A DNA stretch of 64,000 nt. Source: Prevotella sp. Its GTDB lineage: Bacteria > Bacteroidota > Bacteroidia > Bacteroidales > Bacteroidaceae. The notes beneath the pieces were generated by a model that saw only the letters and a program-made list of their open reading frames with translations, ran no database searches and was not told the DNA's origin. Shown piece after piece: positions 41,084-51,700 of the stretch. Both the position numbers and the translations under genes were made by a program. Position 1 is the first letter of the stretch; each line of letters starts with the position of its first letter. The DNA lies in the NCBI GenBank assembly GCA_017615355.1, contig JAGAAJ010000025.1, forward strand, positions 1 to 64,000, in the 5' to 3' direction.

Positions 41084-41992
41084 CTATAACATGCAGACAA
41101 TCAGTGGGATAGTCAGCATGGAGAGTAGGGTGGTGATGAAGGTCACCTCTGCAATCAAGGTCGTGTCACGGTCATATTTCAGGCAGAGAATGGTGCCGTA
41201 GGTGGCCACAGGCATGGCAATTACCACCGTGTTGATGCCTGTTACGAAGGGGTCGAAGCCCAGAAAACGGCAAAAGTAAAGCACGCCAATGGGCAAAATC
41301 AGCAGCCGGCAGAGCGTGGTGGCATAGACCGTTACATTGCCCATGAAGGCCCGTAGCGGCAGTTGCGACATCGATGAGCCGATGATCAGCAGGGCGGCTG
41401 GCACCGTGATGTTGCCAATCATTGTCAGCGGCTGGCTGACGAAACCGGGGATGTTGTCGATGCCCAGGGCCACGATGAGCATTGACAGATAGGCCGAGAA
41501 CATCGGCGTGCTGTAGAGCACTTTCTTGCTGAAGCGTTCACGGTCGGAGCCCTCGCCGCCTGTAATCATCATCGTACCGATGGTGAAGACGGCAAACGTG
41601 TTCACCACGTTGAGCACGGCGGCATAGAACACCGCCTGATGGCCGAAGATGCTCGCCACCACGGGATAGCCCATGAAACCGACGTTGCCGAACACCAGCG
41701 CGAAGGCCACGATGCCGCGGTCGGTGATCTTGCGTGTGAGGATGCGCGACAGCCCCAGGGCCGCAGCCGTCAGCACCACGTAGGTCAGGGCGCTGATGCC
41801 CAGCAGCGGCAGGATGTACTGGCGGTCGGGCAGCTCGCCAGCCATCGAGGACGACAGAATGAGCGCCGGACAGGTGATATTGATGACCAGGCGCGACAGC
41901 TGCCTGTCGAACTCGCTTCCCAAATAGCCCAGTTTGCCAGCCACGAAACCCACGATGACGATGGCAAAGAGCGTGAACATCACTTCAAACAT
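41084..41992 (-). CDS. AEC family transporter
   Basis: 302 aa from MFEVMFTLFAIVIVGFVAGKLG; the open frame continues upstream only via a TTG. Ten transmembrane helices in two halves, the auxin-efflux-carrier fold (VINITCPALILSSSMAG, LVFGNVGFMGYPVVASIFG). It probably exports or imports a small organic acid; the substrate is unknown. The -7 box TACCTTTG ends five bases before the ATG, suggesting a leaderless mRNA. It is not co-transcribed with clpB, which is divergent. Confidence 0.9.
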   Translation of the reverse strand: MFEVMFTLFAIVIVGFVAGKLGYLGSEFDRQLSRLVINITCPALILSSSMAGELPDRQYILPLLGISALTYVVLTAAALGLSRILTRKITDRGIVAFALVFGNVGFMGYPVVASIFGHQAVFYAAVLNVVNTFAVFTIGTMMITGGEGSDRERFSKKVLYSTPMFSAYLSMLIVALGIDNIPGFVSQPLTMIGNITVPAALLIIGSSMSQLPLRAFMGNVTVYATTLCRLLILPIGVLYFCRFLGFDPFVTGINTVVIAMPVATYGTILCLKYDRDTTLIAEVTFITTLLSMLTIPLIVCML

Positions 41993-41996
41993 GCTG

Positions 41997-42004
41997 CAAA
42001 GGTA
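41997..42004 (-). promoter_or_regulatory. -7 box (TACCTTTG) abutting the AEC start codon
   Basis: Perfect TAnnTTTG with only four bases between it and the ATG at 41992. Confidence 0.65.
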
Positions 42005-42137
42005 ATGCAAATCTTAAGAAGATGCAAATTATTTGCTGTCATTTTGTCCTATCTTGCTGACTTTCTGACGGCTCAGGGGCGATGGCACAGCGTTTGTCTC
42101 TATGTAGGCAGAAACAAATTAAAGAAAGGAGAACAAC

Positions 42138-44663
42138 ATGACACTCGACAAATTTACAATCAAGGCGCAGGAGACCGTGCAGCAAGCCGTCAACCTTGCG
42201 CAGCAGAACGGCCAGCAGGGCATTGAGCCCGTGCACCTGATGCTGGCCCTTATCGACAAGGCCCGCGACGTCGTGGGCTTCGTCTTCCAGAAGCTGGGCG
42301 TGAACATGGGGCAGGTTCAGATGCTCTGCCAGCAGGACTTGCAGCACCTCGCACGTGTGCAGGGAGGCGAACCTTATCTTTCGAACGACAGCAACAAGGT
42401 GCTGATGAAGGCGCAGGAGATCTCCCAGCAGCTGGGCGATGAGTTCGTTTCTTGCGAGCCAATTTTATTGGCTCTCCTCGAAGTGAATTCGACCGTGAGC
42501 CGTATCCTCAAGGATGCAGGCGCCAATCAGAAGGACATGAAGCAGGCCGTGCTCGAGCTGCGTCAGGGCCAGAAGGTGCAGTCGCAGAGCGCCGACGACA
42601 ACTATCAGTCGCTGGAGAAATACGCCAAGAACCTGGTCAGCATGGCACGTGCCGGCAAACTCGACCCCGTCATCGGCCGCGACGACGAGATCCGCCGTCT
42701 GCTGCAGATCCTGTCGCGCCGCACGAAGAACAATCCTATCCTCATCGGCGAACCGGGCACGGGTAAGACCGCCATCGTCGAGGGCCTGGCAGGGCGTATC
42801 GTCCGTGGCGATGTGCCTGAGAATCTGAAGGATAAGCAGGTCTATTCGCTCGACATGGGTGCGCTGGTGGCTGGTGCCAAGTACAAGGGCGAGTTCGAGG
42901 AGCGCCTCAAGAGCGTCATCGGCGAGGTGACACGCAGCGAGGGTCGCATTATCCTCTTCATCGACGAGATTCACACGCTCGTAGGAGCGGGTGGGGGAGA
43001 AGGCGCTATGGATGCCGCCAACATCCTCAAGCCCGCATTGGCACGTGGCGAACTGCGCGCCATCGGTGCTACGACGCTGAACGAATACCAAAAGTATTTC
43101 GAGAAGGATAAGGCGTTAGAGCGTCGTTTCCAGACAGTTATGGTCGACGAGCCCGACGAGCTTTCAGCCATCTCTATCCTTCGCGGATTGAAGGAACGCT
43201 ACGAGAACCATCACAAGGTGCGTATCCAGGACGATGCCTGCATCGCCGCCGTGAAGCTCTCTGAGCGCTACATCACCGAGCGTTTCCTGCCCGACAAGGC
43301 CATCGACCTGATGGACGAGGCCGCCGCCAAGCTGCGCATGGAGCGCGACAGCGTGCCTGAGGAGCTCGACGAGATCAGCCGCCGACTGGCTCAGCTCGAG
43401 ATTGAGCGCGAAGCCATCAAGCGCGAGAACGACGAGCCGAAGATTGCGCAGCTCGACAAAGAGATTGCCGAACTGAAGGATCAGGAGTCGCAGTTCCGTG
43501 CCCGCTGGGAAGGCGAGCGCCAGCTGGTGAACCAGATTCAGCAGGACAAACAGCAGATGGAGCAGCTGAAATATGAGGCTGAACGCGCCGAGCGCGAGGG
43601 CAACTACGGAAAGGTGGCCGAGATACGCTACGGAAAGATGAAGGAGCTGGAGGCGCACATCGCCGCCATCCAGGCTCAGCTCGACGGTAGTGCGTCCAGC
43701 GGTTCACCCGCTGAAGCCAGCCGCCTCGTCCGCGAGGAGGTCACCGCCGACGACATCGCCGAGGTGGTCAGCCGCTGGACGGGCATCCCCGTCAGCCGCA
43801 TGATGCAGAGCGAACGCGAAAAGCTGCTCCATCTGGAGGAGGAACTGCACAAGCGCGTCATCGGTCAGGACGATGCCATCACCGCCGTCAGCGACGCCGT
43901 GCGCCGCAGCCGTGCTGGCCTGCAAGACCCCAAGCGCCCTATCGCCTCGTTCATCTTCATGGGAACGACGGGCGTCGGCAAGACCGAGCTGGCAAAGGCT
44001 CTGGCCGAATACCTCTTCAACGACGAGACGATGATGACGCGTATCGACATGAGCGAATATCAGGAGAAACACACCGTCTCAAGGCTCATCGGCGCGCCTC
44101 CGGGCTATGTCGGCTATGATGAGGGCGGACAGCTGACCGAGGCCGTCAGGCGTAAGCCCTACAGCGTGGTGCTCTTCGATGAGATCGAGAAGGCCCATCC
44201 CGACGTGTTCAACATCCTGCTGCAGGTGCTCGACGACGGGCGTCTGACGGATAACAAGGGGCGCACGGCCGACTTCAAGAACACCATCATCATCATGACC
44301 AGCAATGCCACCCGCGAACAGCTGCGCATGGTGATGCGTCCGGAGTTCCTCAACCGTATCGACGAGATCATCACCTTCCAGCAGCTCTCGCAAAACGAGA
44401 TTGAGCAGGTGGTGCGCCTGCAGCTGACACGCGTACAAAAAATGCTGGAACCGCAGGGATTCCAGCTACAGGTCAGCGACCACGCCGTGAAATGGCTGGC
44501 GCAGGAAGGCTACGACCCCGACATGGGTGCCCGTCCTGTGAAGCGTGCCATCCAGCACTACGTCCTCAACGATCTGTCGAAGAAGCTGCTGGCCGACGAG
44601 ATCAGCCGCGAACGGCCCATCGTCATCGACGAGTTCGGCGACGGCTTGGTCTTCCACAACTAA
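42138..44663 (+). CDS. clpB: ClpB disaggregase
   Basis: 841 aa. Clp N-terminal domain (1-145), first AAA+ with [15 protein letters not shown] and [15 protein letters not shown], the coiled-coil M domain (about 395-515), second AAA+ with [16 protein letters not shown] and [14 protein letters not shown], and the C-terminal D2 small domain. With DnaK it rescues aggregated proteins in the cytosol. A GAAAGGAGAA stretch precedes the ATG. I see no clear -7 box or heat-shock operator in the 127-bp spacer. Confidence 0.96.
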   Translation: MTLDKFTIKAQETVQQAVNLAQQNGQQGIEPVHLMLALIDKARDVVGFVFQKLGVNMGQVQMLCQQDLQHLARVQGGEPYLSNDSNKVLMKAQEISQQLGDEFVSCEPILLALLEVNSTVSRILKDAGANQKDMKQAVLELRQGQKVQSQSADDNYQSLEKYAKNLVSMARAGKLDPVIGRDDEIRRLLQILSRRTKNNPILIGEPGTGKTAIVEGLAGRIVRGDVPENLKDKQVYSLDMGALVAGAKYKGEFEERLKSVIGEVTRSEGRIILFIDEIHTLVGAGGGEGAMDAANILKPALARGELRAIGATTLNEYQKYFEKDKALERRFQTVMVDEPDELSAISILRGLKERYENHHKVRIQDDACIAAVKLSERYITERFLPDKAIDLMDEAAAKLRMERDSVPEELDEISRRLAQLEIEREAIKRENDEPKIAQLDKEIAELKDQESQFRARWEGERQLVNQIQQDKQQMEQLKYEAERAEREGNYGKVAEIRYGKMKELEAHIAAIQAQLDGSASSGSPAEASRLVREEVTADDIAEVVSRWTGIPVSRMMQSEREKLLHLEEELHKRVIGQDDAITAVSDAVRRSRAGLQDPKRPIASFIFMGTTGVGKTELAKALAEYLFNDETMMTRIDMSEYQEKHTVSRLIGAPPGYVGYDEGGQLTEAVRRKPYSVVLFDEIEKAHPDVFNILLQVLDDGRLTDNKGRTADFKNTIIIMTSNATREQLRMVMRPEFLNRIDEIITFQQLSQNEIEQVVRLQLTRVQKMLEPQGFQLQVSDHAVKWLAQEGYDPDMGARPVKRAIQHYVLNDLSKKLLADEISRERPIVIDEFGDGLVFHN

Positions 44664-44665
44664 TA

Positions 44666-45805
44666 TTAGAGGAAACGGGCTCCGTCGTCGGGTTTCACCC
44701 AGAACACTTGGAAAGTCTTCTCGTATTCCGGGAATTGATTGAGGTAACGCTCGGTGAGCTTTGCCTCAATCTCTTTTTTGTAAGCAGGGTCGACGAGGGC
44801 GATGCAGGCACCCTTGAAGCCGGCTCCCGAGAAACGGCCACCCCATACGCCGGGCAGTTCGCGCATCGCCTCATAGATGGCAATCAGCTCGGCGCTGCCA
44901 CATTCGTAGTTGTGGATGGAGCTTTCGCAAGAGTCGAAGGAAAGCTTTCCGAATAGCTTCATATTTCCTGTTTCCCAAGCAGTTACGCCTTGACGCACGC
45001 GGCGGTATTCGCTGTAGAAATGCTCGGCACGCCGGGCGAAACGGGCAGGCATGGCGATGCGCGTCTTCTCAAACGTGGCCTTGGGAATGTCGCGGAGGAA
45101 GGTCTTGTCGAAGGTCTTCAGCGGCTGGTCTGTATAGGCCAGCATGTTCCATGCAGCCGTCTTGCACTCGTAGACGCGCAGGTTGTAGTCGCTGTTCACC
45201 AACGAGCGCGTCAGGCCCGAGAAGAAGATGCCGATCTCGAAGTCGGGCATGTCGGGATGGCGCTTGATGATGCGATATTCGTTGCTGTCGCAGTCGAGGA
45301 AGAGCAGGCCGTCTTTGTTGCCCAGGGCGATGCACGCCTGGTCGAGCAGGCCGTTGTTCAGGCCGATGTACTCGCGCTCAGCCTCAGAGGCAATTTTCAC
45401 CACTTCGAAGGGCTGCAGGGTGATGTCGTTGGCCTTGGCCAAAGCCATCACGTAAGCCACAAGCACGGCTGCGCTGCTCGACAGGCCTCCAACGGGCAGC
45501 GAGCCCTGTATGACGCCCTCGATGCCGTGGCGCAGCTCAAAGCGCTTGCGCAGGGCAAACTTCGCACCACGGGCATAGTCGCCCCAATGGTGCTCCCTCA
45601 CTTGCGAGGGTTTGCTGACTTGGAATTCCACGTCGCCCTCGAAAGTCTTGGACGATAATTTCACTACGTCGTCTTCCCTGACGTTAAACCACAGGTCGAC
45701 GCCCTTGTCGATGGCGAAGCCCGTCACCAGGCCGTGCTGGTGGTCGACATGTGCACCCAACGGACACACGCGATAGGGAGAAAAAATGTGATATTGATAG
45801 TTCAT
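44666..45805 (-). CDS. GHMP kinase, galactokinase/galacturonokinase-like
   Basis: 379 aa from MNYQYHIFSPYRVCPLGAHVDHQ; ATG 45841 is excluded by the promoter position. GHMP motifs: PYRVCPLGAHVDHQHG (substrate), LPVGGLSSSAAVLVA (ATP-binding PxGGLSSSA), and GRFSGAGFKGACIAL. The PLGAHVDHQ form resembles plant galacturonokinase rather than the GEHTDY of galactokinase, so it probably makes a sugar-1-phosphate other than galactose-1-phosphate (inference). It is divergent from the GT2/DUF4922 gene with a mirror-image promoter, and converges on clpB with two bases between the genes. Confidence 0.85.
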   Translation of the reverse strand: MNYQYHIFSPYRVCPLGAHVDHQHGLVTGFAIDKGVDLWFNVREDDVVKLSSKTFEGDVEFQVSKPSQVREHHWGDYARGAKFALRKRFELRHGIEGVIQGSLPVGGLSSSAAVLVAYVMALAKANDITLQPFEVVKIASEAEREYIGLNNGLLDQACIALGNKDGLLFLDCDSNEYRIIKRHPDMPDFEIGIFFSGLTRSLVNSDYNLRVYECKTAAWNMLAYTDQPLKTFDKTFLRDIPKATFEKTRIAMPARFARRAEHFYSEYRRVRQGVTAWETGNMKLFGKLSFDSCESSIHNYECGSAELIAIYEAMRELPGVWGGRFSGAGFKGACIALVDPAYKKEIEAKLTERYLNQFPEYEKTFQVFWVKPDDGARFL

Positions 45806-45810
45806 GTGTG

Positions 45811-45818
45811 CAAAAGTA
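45811..45818 (-). promoter_or_regulatory. -7 box (TACTTTTG) of GHMP kinase
   Basis: Within GCTTACTTTTGCA, which occurs inverted at 45892-45904. Five bases separate the box from ATG 45805. Confidence 0.7.
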
Positions 45819-45893
45819 AGCATTTGCATCCGAATGAGCAAAAAAAGACGCAGAAAATATGGAGATTTCTTCGTTTAATCGTCGGGAAATGCT

Positions 45894-45901
45894 TACTTTT
45901 G
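45894..45901 (+). promoter_or_regulatory. -7 box (TACTTTTG) of GT2-SpoIID-MFS operon
   Basis: Within GCTTACTTTTGCA, the inverted copy of the kinase promoter; 16 bases before ATG 45918. Confidence 0.7.
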
Positions 45902-45917
45902 CAGGAAAATAGCTAAC

Positions 45918-48290
45918 ATGAACAGAAAGATTGACTTTTTCCAACCGATGGAAAGCCAGCTCAGCAGCGCCACGCTGATGGACATCGCCGCGAAGGCAAA
46001 GACCGAGTTTACCGCCATTGTGACGAAACCTACTGAGCTGGACTTAGGAGAAGGAGCGCTGGAGCGCCTGGCGCGTGTAGCCGCCGACAGCGGCGCAGCG
46101 ATGGTCTATGCCGACCGCTATGAGAGGAAAGAAGAGAGTGGAAAGTGGAAGGCGGAACGCCATCCCGCCATCGACTATCAGCTTGGCGCCATTCGCGACG
46201 ACTTCGACTTCGGGCCGCTGCTGCTCGTCCGTACTGACCTGTTGAAACAATGGGCACAAGAGAACGCCACATTATTATATACGTATAGCGGTCTCTATGA
46301 CCTGCGCCTGTGGCTGAGCCGTCACGGCGAGCTGCTGCACCTGAACGAATATCTGTACACGGAGGTGGAGCAGGACTTGCGCAAGTCGGGAGAGAAGCAG
46401 TTCGACTATGTCAACCCGGCTAACCGCCAGGTGCAGATAGAGCGCGAGCAGGTGGCCACACGGCATCTGAAGGCCATCGGCGCCCTTGTCGACACAACCG
46501 CCTACGCCGACATCGACTTCGACGAGCAACCGTTCCCTGTGGAGGCCTCGGTCGTCATCCCCGTCTTCAACCGCGTGCGCACCATCAAGGATGCCGTGGA
46601 GAGCGCTCTCTCGCAAAAGACCACCTTCCCCTTCAACGTCATCGTCGTTGACAACCACAGCACAGACGGCACCTCTGCCATCCTGTCCGGTATGTTGCCA
46701 TTGTATGGCAACCAACAAAACGCCCTCATCCACCTCCAGCCTTCGCGCACCGACCTCGGCATTGGCGGCTGTTGGAATATGGCCATCAACGACCCGCGCT
46801 GCGGTCGCTTTGCCGTGCAGCTTGACAGCGACGACCTCTATTCCTCGGAACATACTTTGCAGCGCATCGTCGACGCTTTCCGCGAGCAGAAGGCTGCCAT
46901 GATGGTCGGTTCTTATCGCATCTGCAACTTCCAGTTGGAGACGCTGCCGCCGGGCCTCATCGACCACCGTGAGTGGACGGATGAGAACGGCCCGAACAAC
47001 GCCCTCCGCATCAATGGCTTGGGCGCTCCTCGTGCTTTCTTCACGCCGATTCTGCGACAGTTCCAGCTGCCTAACACCAGCTACGGCGAGGACTATGCGA
47101 TGGGCCTGGCTTTCAGCCGCAGCTATCGCATCGGCCGCATCTACGACGAGCTGTACCTCTGCCGCCGTTGGGAGGGCAATAGCGACGCAGCCTTGAGCAT
47201 CGAACGCGTCAACGCGAACAACCTCTATAAAGACCGTCTGCGCACAATAGAAATCCTGGCCAGGATGAAGAAGAGGAATGTGGAAAGTGGAAAGAGGAAT
47301 GTGGAAAGTGGAAAGAGGAACGTGGAAAGTGGAAAGTGGAAAGAGGAATGGCCTTCCTTGGATCATTTTTTTAGCTGCCAGCTGAGCCAGTGGCCTGAGA
47401 CTTCGCAGCGCTATCGTGACTTGGCTGATGTGCAGACGAAGGAGCTGCACGTGGGACAGCTGACTTTTGCTGCGCAATTCAATCCTGCGCGCATCCGCTC
47501 CACCGGTGCCAGCATCACGAAGCAGGCGCTGGCCGAGCGTCCCTGTTTCCTGTGCAAGGAGAACAGGCCGAAGGAGCAACTCACCTTTCACCTCTCGCCT
47601 CTCACTTCTCACCTCTCACTTCTCACCTCTCACCTCTTAGTCAATCCCTTCCCCATCTTGCCCATGCATTTCACGATGCCTACGGACGCACATCAGCCGC
47701 AGCGCATCAAGCTGCTCTTCGGGCAGATGATGGAATTCCTGAAAAATTATCCTGAACAGACCGTCTTCTACAACGGCCCGCGTTGTGGAGCATCTGCGCC
47801 CGACCACGCCCACCTGCAGGCAGGCACCACGGGCGTTCTTCCCCTGCAGAAAGAATGGAATAGGCTTGAGAAGAGCCTGAAACCTATCGCACAGCCCAAC
47901 GACGGCGCTTTGATGGCTCTTGTCGAGGATTATCCCTGCATCGCTGTCGTCATCCGCACGAAGGATACGAAGACCACCGAGCAGCTCTTTATGCAGCTCT
48001 ACGACTCGCTGCCCATCATGGAGGGCGAGGAGGAGCCGATGATGAATGTCATCAGCTGGCGCGAGGAAAACGACTTCCTCACCGTCGTGTTCCCTCGTAA
48101 GAAACATCGTCCCGACTGTTACTACATGGAAGGCGATGAACAGCTGCTTGTCAGTCCTGGCGCCTTGGATATGGCCGGTTTGCTCATCACCCCACGTGAG
48201 GAAGACTTCCGCAAGCTGGATGCTGAAAAGGCCGTGTCCATCTTGCAGGAATGTAGCCTCGACATTTCACAACTGACTGTTGCTCAATGA
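45918..48290 (+). CDS. Glycosyltransferase (GT2) fused to DUF4922 nucleotidyltransferase-like domain
   Basis: 790 aa, soluble. The N-terminal part (1-200) looks glycosyltransferase-related. The GT-A domain (about 205-440) has [29 protein letters not shown] and QLDSDDLYS. The C-terminal half (about 520-790) is a DUF4922 domain of the HIT/GalT superfamily, with [17 protein letters not shown] where the HxHxQ-like active site sits. The heptapeptide repeat NVESGKR (about 453-475) lies in the linker and a second array gives [14 protein letters not shown] (about 558-572). It overlaps the SpoIID gene by four bases. Inference: the DUF4922 domain could make or split an NDP-sugar from the kinase product, and the GT2 domain uses it. 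Confidence 0.82.
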   Translation: MNRKIDFFQPMESQLSSATLMDIAAKAKTEFTAIVTKPTELDLGEGALERLARVAADSGAAMVYADRYERKEESGKWKAERHPAIDYQLGAIRDDFDFGPLLLVRTDLLKQWAQENATLLYTYSGLYDLRLWLSRHGELLHLNEYLYTEVEQDLRKSGEKQFDYVNPANRQVQIEREQVATRHLKAIGALVDTTAYADIDFDEQPFPVEASVVIPVFNRVRTIKDAVESALSQKTTFPFNVIVVDNHSTDGTSAILSGMLPLYGNQQNALIHLQPSRTDLGIGGCWNMAINDPRCGRFAVQLDSDDLYSSEHTLQRIVDAFREQKAAMMVGSYRICNFQLETLPPGLIDHREWTDENGPNNALRINGLGAPRAFFTPILRQFQLPNTSYGEDYAMGLAFSRSYRIGRIYDELYLCRRWEGNSDAALSIERVNANNLYKDRLRTIEILARMKKRNVESGKRNVESGKRNVESGKWKEEWPSLDHFFSCQLSQWPETSQRYRDLADVQTKELHVGQLTFAAQFNPARIRSTGASITKQALAERPCFLCKENRPKEQLTFHLSPLTSHLSLLTSHLLVNPFPILPMHFTMPTDAHQPQRIKLLFGQMMEFLKNYPEQTVFYNGPRCGASAPDHAHLQAGTTGVLPLQKEWNRLEKSLKPIAQPNDGALMALVEDYPCIAVVIRTKDTKTTEQLFMQLYDSLPIMEGEEEPMMNVISWREENDFLTVVFPRKKHRPDCYYMEGDEQLLVSPGALDMAGLLITPREEDFRKLDAEKAVSILQECSLDISQLTVAQ
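46121..46151 (+). repeat. Heptad-type purine repeat in GT2-DUF4922 gene
   Basis: GAGAGGAAAGAAGAGAGTGGAAAGTGGAAG, encoding [10 protein letters not shown]. Confidence 0.6.
47271..47350 (+). repeat. Heptanucleotide repeat array (GTGGAAA/GAGGAAT type)
   Basis: About eleven 7-bp units. Since 3 x 7 = 21 bp, the frame reads repeated NVESGKR heptapeptides in the linker between GT2 and DUF4922. Confidence 0.9.
47579..47639 (+). repeat. Heptanucleotide repeat array (CTCACCT type)
   Basis: About eight pyrimidine units at 7-bp period, encoding [18 protein letters not shown] inside the DUF4922 domain. Confidence 0.9.
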
Positions 48291-49576
48291 GTAAAGACAA
48301 TACACCATTGGTGACCGTAGGCATCGTCAGCGCTCAGCGTATTGACTTCTGCCTCAATGGCATGTTTCAGGCTAAGGGAGAGACTGTCAGCGGGCCGCAG
48401 ACGGTGGAGCTGTTTGAAGGCGCCGTGCTTTGGCAGGGGCAGCAATACCGCGAGCTGTGCTTCATACCCCTGAATTCTCACCTCTCACCTCCCACCACTT
48501 TTACGCTGAATAACGTCACCATCGGCAACGGTTTCCATTGGGAGCGCCATCAGCAGCAGACCTTCTTGGGCTCCTTGCGGCTTATCGTCGATGCAGGAAA
48601 AATACAGGCCATCAACGAGTTGCCGGTGGAGGATTATCTGGAGAGTGTCATCTCCAGCGAGATGAGTGCCACCGCATCATTGGAGTTTCTCAAGGCACAT
48701 ACCGTCATCAGTCGCTCGTGGCTGCTCTATCAGAAAGAGGAAAGAGGAAAGCGGAAAGGGGAGAGTGGAAAGAGTAATGTGGAAAGAGGGGAGAGCGAGA
48801 TGTTGAGATGGTATGACCGTGAGGATCACGCGCTCTTCGATGTCTGCGCCGATGACCATTGCCAGCGCTATCAGGGACTCACTACCCAACGCTCTCCATT
48901 GCCAAGTCAGGCCGTCCGTGCCACACGCGGGCAGGTGCTCATGTTCAACGGCGAGCTCTGTGATACGCGTTTCTCGAAATGTTGCGGAGGCCGCACCGAG
49001 GAATTCCAATACTGTTGGGAGGATACGCCAAAACCTTATCTACAAAGCGTGGAGTGTCATTGGTGCAACACGAAAGACAAGGCTATCCTGCAACAAGTGC
49101 TGAACGACTACGATCAGGAGACTGTCGACTTCCACGACTGGACGGTGGAGTACTCCGCTGACGAACTGACGGCATTGGTTCGTGAGAAATTGAAGACTGA
49201 CCTCGGCGACATCATAGACCTCATCCCTCTGGATCGTGGCAAGAGCGGTCGCATCTGGCGCCTCCAGATTGTGGGCACCAAGCGCTCACTCATTATTGGC
49301 AAGGAATTAGAGATACGTCGTGCCCTCAGCCCCACGCATCTTTACAGCTCGAATTTCGAGGTGGAGAGAAAAGAGGAGAGAGAAAAGATGAGAGATGAGA
49401 GAGGAGAGAGAAAAGAGGAGAGAGAAAACCTCAAGTTCGTTCTCCACGGTCACGGCTGGGGACATGGTGTCGGTCTCTGTCAGATTGGCGCCGCTGTGAT
49501 GGCCCAAGAAGGTCGCAGCTATCAGGACATCCTCCTGCATTACTATCCAGGAGCAGAAATCAAAGAAATCTATTGA
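48287..49576 (+). CDS. SpoIID/LytB-domain protein
   Basis: 429 aa. The SpoIID domain has [15 protein letters not shown] (catalytic Glu region), [43 protein letters not shown] and [21 protein letters not shown]. SpoIID proteins are lytic transglycosylases that cut denuded glycan strands. No signal peptide is visible, so location or export is unclear. Two heptad arrays encode [19 protein letters not shown] (about 149-167) and a Glu/Arg/Lys-rich stretch (about 359-380). It is coupled (ATGA) to the GT2-DUF4922 gene and followed by an AmpG-like permease. Confidence 0.88.
   Translation: MSKDNTPLVTVGIVSAQRIDFCLNGMFQAKGETVSGPQTVELFEGAVLWQGQQYRELCFIPLNSHLSPPTTFTLNNVTIGNGFHWERHQQQTFLGSLRLIVDAGKIQAINELPVEDYLESVISSEMSATASLEFLKAHTVISRSWLLYQKEERGKRKGESGKSNVERGESEMLRWYDREDHALFDVCADDHCQRYQGLTTQRSPLPSQAVRATRGQVLMFNGELCDTRFSKCCGGRTEEFQYCWEDTPKPYLQSVECHWCNTKDKAILQQVLNDYDQETVDFHDWTVEYSADELTALVREKLKTDLGDIIDLIPLDRGKSGRIWRLQIVGTKRSLIIGKELEIRRALSPTHLYSSNFEVERKEEREKMRDERGERKEERENLKFVLHGHGWGHGVGLCQIGAAVMAQEGRSYQDILLHYYPGAEIKEIY
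48472..48498 (+). repeat. Heptad repeat in SpoIID gene, N-terminal
   Basis: TCTCACC/TCTCACC/TCCCACC at 7-bp period encoding SHLSPPTT. Confidence 0.65.
48731..48801 (+). repeat. Heptad purine repeat in SpoIID gene, middle
   Basis: GAAAGAG/GAAAGCG/GAAAGGG/GAGAGTG/GAAAGAG and related units. Positions 48731-48801 encode a Glu/Lys/Arg-rich insert in the SpoIID domain. Confidence 0.85.
49360..49429 (+). repeat. Heptad purine repeat in SpoIID gene, C-terminal
   Basis: AGAAAAG/AGGAGAG/AGAAAAG/ATGAGAG units, ten in all, directly before the [13 protein letters not shown] motif. Confidence 0.88.
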
Positions 49577-49583
49577 AAAAGAT

Positions 49584-50876
49584 ATGAAACCAACAAAGAG
49601 AAATCCGTGGGCCTGGATTCCCACATTGTATATTGCTGAGGGCTTGCCCAACGTCATCGTGACTTCGGTGGCTGTGGTGCTCTACATGCAGATGGGCCTG
49701 AGCGATGCGCAGATAGGCCTCTATACAGGTTGGCTGGGCCTGCCTTGGATCATCAAACCGTTGTGGAGCCCGTTTGTTGACCTATATCGGACGAAGCGCT
49801 GGTGGGTACTGTTGACGCAGGTGCTGTTGGGCTCGTCGTTAGCGGGCATCGCCTTCACGTTGAACACCAGTTTCTGGTTACAGGGCACGCTGTTTTTCTT
49901 CTTCCTCATGGCTTTCAGCAGCGCCACGCACGACATTGCAGCCGATGGCTATTACATGCTGGAACTGGACGAGCACAAGCAGGCTTGGTTTGTGGGCATT
50001 CGCAACACCTTCTATCGCTTGGCCGTCATCTTCGGCAATGGTGCGCTGGTGCCCTTGGCTGGTTTGCTGCAGGAGTATTATCCTGAGAGCAAGGCATTTG
50101 CCTGGAGTCTTGTATTCTACGGAACGGCTGCACTCTTCCTTGCCATCTGGCTCTACCACACCCGTATGATGCCGAAGGCTGAGGCCGATGTGCGCCGCGA
50201 TGCCACAGCCGCTGACATTGTGCGTGGTTTGAAGACTATGCTGGTGGCTTTCATCCACAAGATGCCCTGGAAACCGATGCTCGCCGCCATTCTATTTATC
50301 CTGTTCTACCGTTTTCCGGAGGCTTTGCTGAATGCGATGAGCAAGACCTTCCTCACCCGTCCGCAGGAAGACGGCGGACTTGGGCTTACCCTCGTACAGT
50401 ACGGCGTGAGTTACGGCACCGTGGGACTCATCGGCCTGCTCCTCGGCGGCATCGTGGGCGGATGGCTGGCCTCACGCGACGGCTTGAAGCGCTGGCTCTG
50501 GCCGATGGTGTGCGCCATCACTCTGCCCGACATTGTCTATGTTTACATGAGTCTCGCATTGCCCTCCAACATGTTGCTCGTCAGTACGTGCATCTTCATT
50601 GAGCAGTTCGGCTATGGTATGGGCTTTACCGCTTTGACGCTCTACATGCTCTATTTCTCGATGGGCGAGTTCAAGACCAGCCATTACGCCATCTGCACAG
50701 GTATCAGCTACCTCGGCCTGCAGGTGCCGGGCATGTTCAGCGGTTTCCTGAAGGACGCCGTGGGCTACTCCACATTCTTTATTATTGTGATGGCCCTCTG
50801 CTCCATCACCTTCCTCGTGGCGGCCTTCATCAAGATTGATCCGCAGTTTGGCAGGAAAAATCCGACGAAGAATTAA
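49584..50876 (+). CDS. MFS permease, AmpG-like
   Basis: 430 aa, twelve transmembrane helices. WAWIPTLYIAEGLPNVIVTSVAVVLYMQMGLSDAQIGLYTGWLGLPWIIKPLWSPFVD is the N-terminal half of the AmpG/muropeptide-permease type; it also has ATHDIAADGYYML and GMGFTALTLYMLYFSMG. AmpG brings in anhydromuropeptides. Its position after a SpoIID-domain gene supports a role in cell-wall recycling, but the substrate is inferred. It starts seven bases after the SpoIID stop. Confidence 0.85.
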   Translation: MKPTKRNPWAWIPTLYIAEGLPNVIVTSVAVVLYMQMGLSDAQIGLYTGWLGLPWIIKPLWSPFVDLYRTKRWWVLLTQVLLGSSLAGIAFTLNTSFWLQGTLFFFFLMAFSSATHDIAADGYYMLELDEHKQAWFVGIRNTFYRLAVIFGNGALVPLAGLLQEYYPESKAFAWSLVFYGTAALFLAIWLYHTRMMPKAEADVRRDATAADIVRGLKTMLVAFIHKMPWKPMLAAILFILFYRFPEALLNAMSKTFLTRPQEDGGLGLTLVQYGVSYGTVGLIGLLLGGIVGGWLASRDGLKRWLWPMVCAITLPDIVYVYMSLALPSNMLLVSTCIFIEQFGYGMGFTALTLYMLYFSMGEFKTSHYAICTGISYLGLQVPGMFSGFLKDAVGYSTFFIIVMALCSITFLVAAFIKIDPQFGRKNPTKN

Positions 50877-50909
50877 GGCTATTTCTTTTGCGGAAAGAAA
50901 ATAATACAT

Positions 50910-50917
50910 TACCTTTG
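50910..50917 (+). promoter_or_regulatory. -7 box (TACCTTTG)
   Basis: TAnnTTTG 38 bp upstream of the first paralogous lipoprotein. Confidence 0.65.
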
Positions 50918-50955
50918 CAAACGAAAATACAAAACTCATAAAAATATAGAAAACC

Positions 50956-51615
50956 ATGAAGAAGATTTTCTCAAGTATCATGATGCTGGCCACGATGATG
51001 GCAGCTATGACCACTCTCACCAGTTGTGAGGATGAAGACGACTACATCGCCCAGCAGCTGCGCAATGGCGACTGGCAGGGCTATATTGGCGCCTACTACA
51101 GCGACCGTTGGGGCATCAGCGGTGACACCTATGCCACGGTGATGCGCTTCGAGTCGAAGGGCGAGTATTACACCAGCGGACGCGGCTATGAGCTGAACTA
51201 CAACGTCAACTCACCCCATTACGACTATGCCTGCAGCTCATTCAAGTGGTTCATCGTTGATGGCGAGATTACCTTGCTCTATGACGACGATGTGTGGACG
51301 CCTATCTACATCATCGACTATTCGCTGGGCAGCAGCTGGTTCCGTGGAAAGATTTACACGCCCACTAACCGTAGAATTCAGTTCGAGTTCGAGAACGTTG
51401 CCTATGACGACTGGAGCTATTACCGTAACGGACATTACGGCAACTATGGTGACTTCGGCAATCAGAACTATTTCCACTCACGCACCGATGTTGCTGACGA
51501 AGTTCCTTTCCTCGACCGTACGGAGATTGCCCGCGAGAAGAGCGGTGATCCTGAGGCCATCAGCGTAGCCAGCGGCGAGTTTGCCAAGGCTATCCAGGAA
51601 AAGGCTGCAAAGTAG
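50956..51615 (+). CDS. Lipoprotein, paralogue 1, unknown function
   Basis: 219 aa. Lipobox TLTSC (about residue 24). Mature part: GDWQGYIGAYYSDRWGISGDTYATVMRFESKG, then TSGRGYELNY, WFIVDGEITLLYDDDVWTPIYIIDYSLGSSWFRG, a lipocalin-like beta fold. The C-terminus is Tyr/Asn-rich. I know no function. It is 30-45% identical by eye to the next gene; both keep an IASGAFAKA-type C-terminal motif (VASGEFAKAIQ here). Confidence 0.82.
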   Translation: MKKIFSSIMMLATMMAAMTTLTSCEDEDDYIAQQLRNGDWQGYIGAYYSDRWGISGDTYATVMRFESKGEYYTSGRGYELNYNVNSPHYDYACSSFKWFIVDGEITLLYDDDVWTPIYIIDYSLGSSWFRGKIYTPTNRRIQFEFENVAYDDWSYYRNGHYGNYGDFGNQNYFHSRTDVADEVPFLDRTEIAREKSGDPEAISVASGEFAKAIQEKAAK

Positions 51616-51642
51616 GTTTTTGCCGATTTCCCTACAAAGAAT

Positions 51643-51686
51643 AGGTTTTCCCCTAACGCCATTTAGGGGAAAACCTTTTGTTTTAC
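51643..51686 (+). terminator. Intrinsic terminator between lipoprotein paralogues
   Basis: Stem AGGTTTTCCCCTAA / TTAGGGGAAAACCT with a 6-base loop and TTTGTTTT after it. Confidence 0.88.
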
Positions 51687-51700
51687 CCCTGTTTTTGCCT

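Noticed and set aside
42011..42137. Heat-shock operator upstream of clpB
   Set aside because: I could not find a CIRCE-like inverted repeat or a clear -7 box in this spacer.
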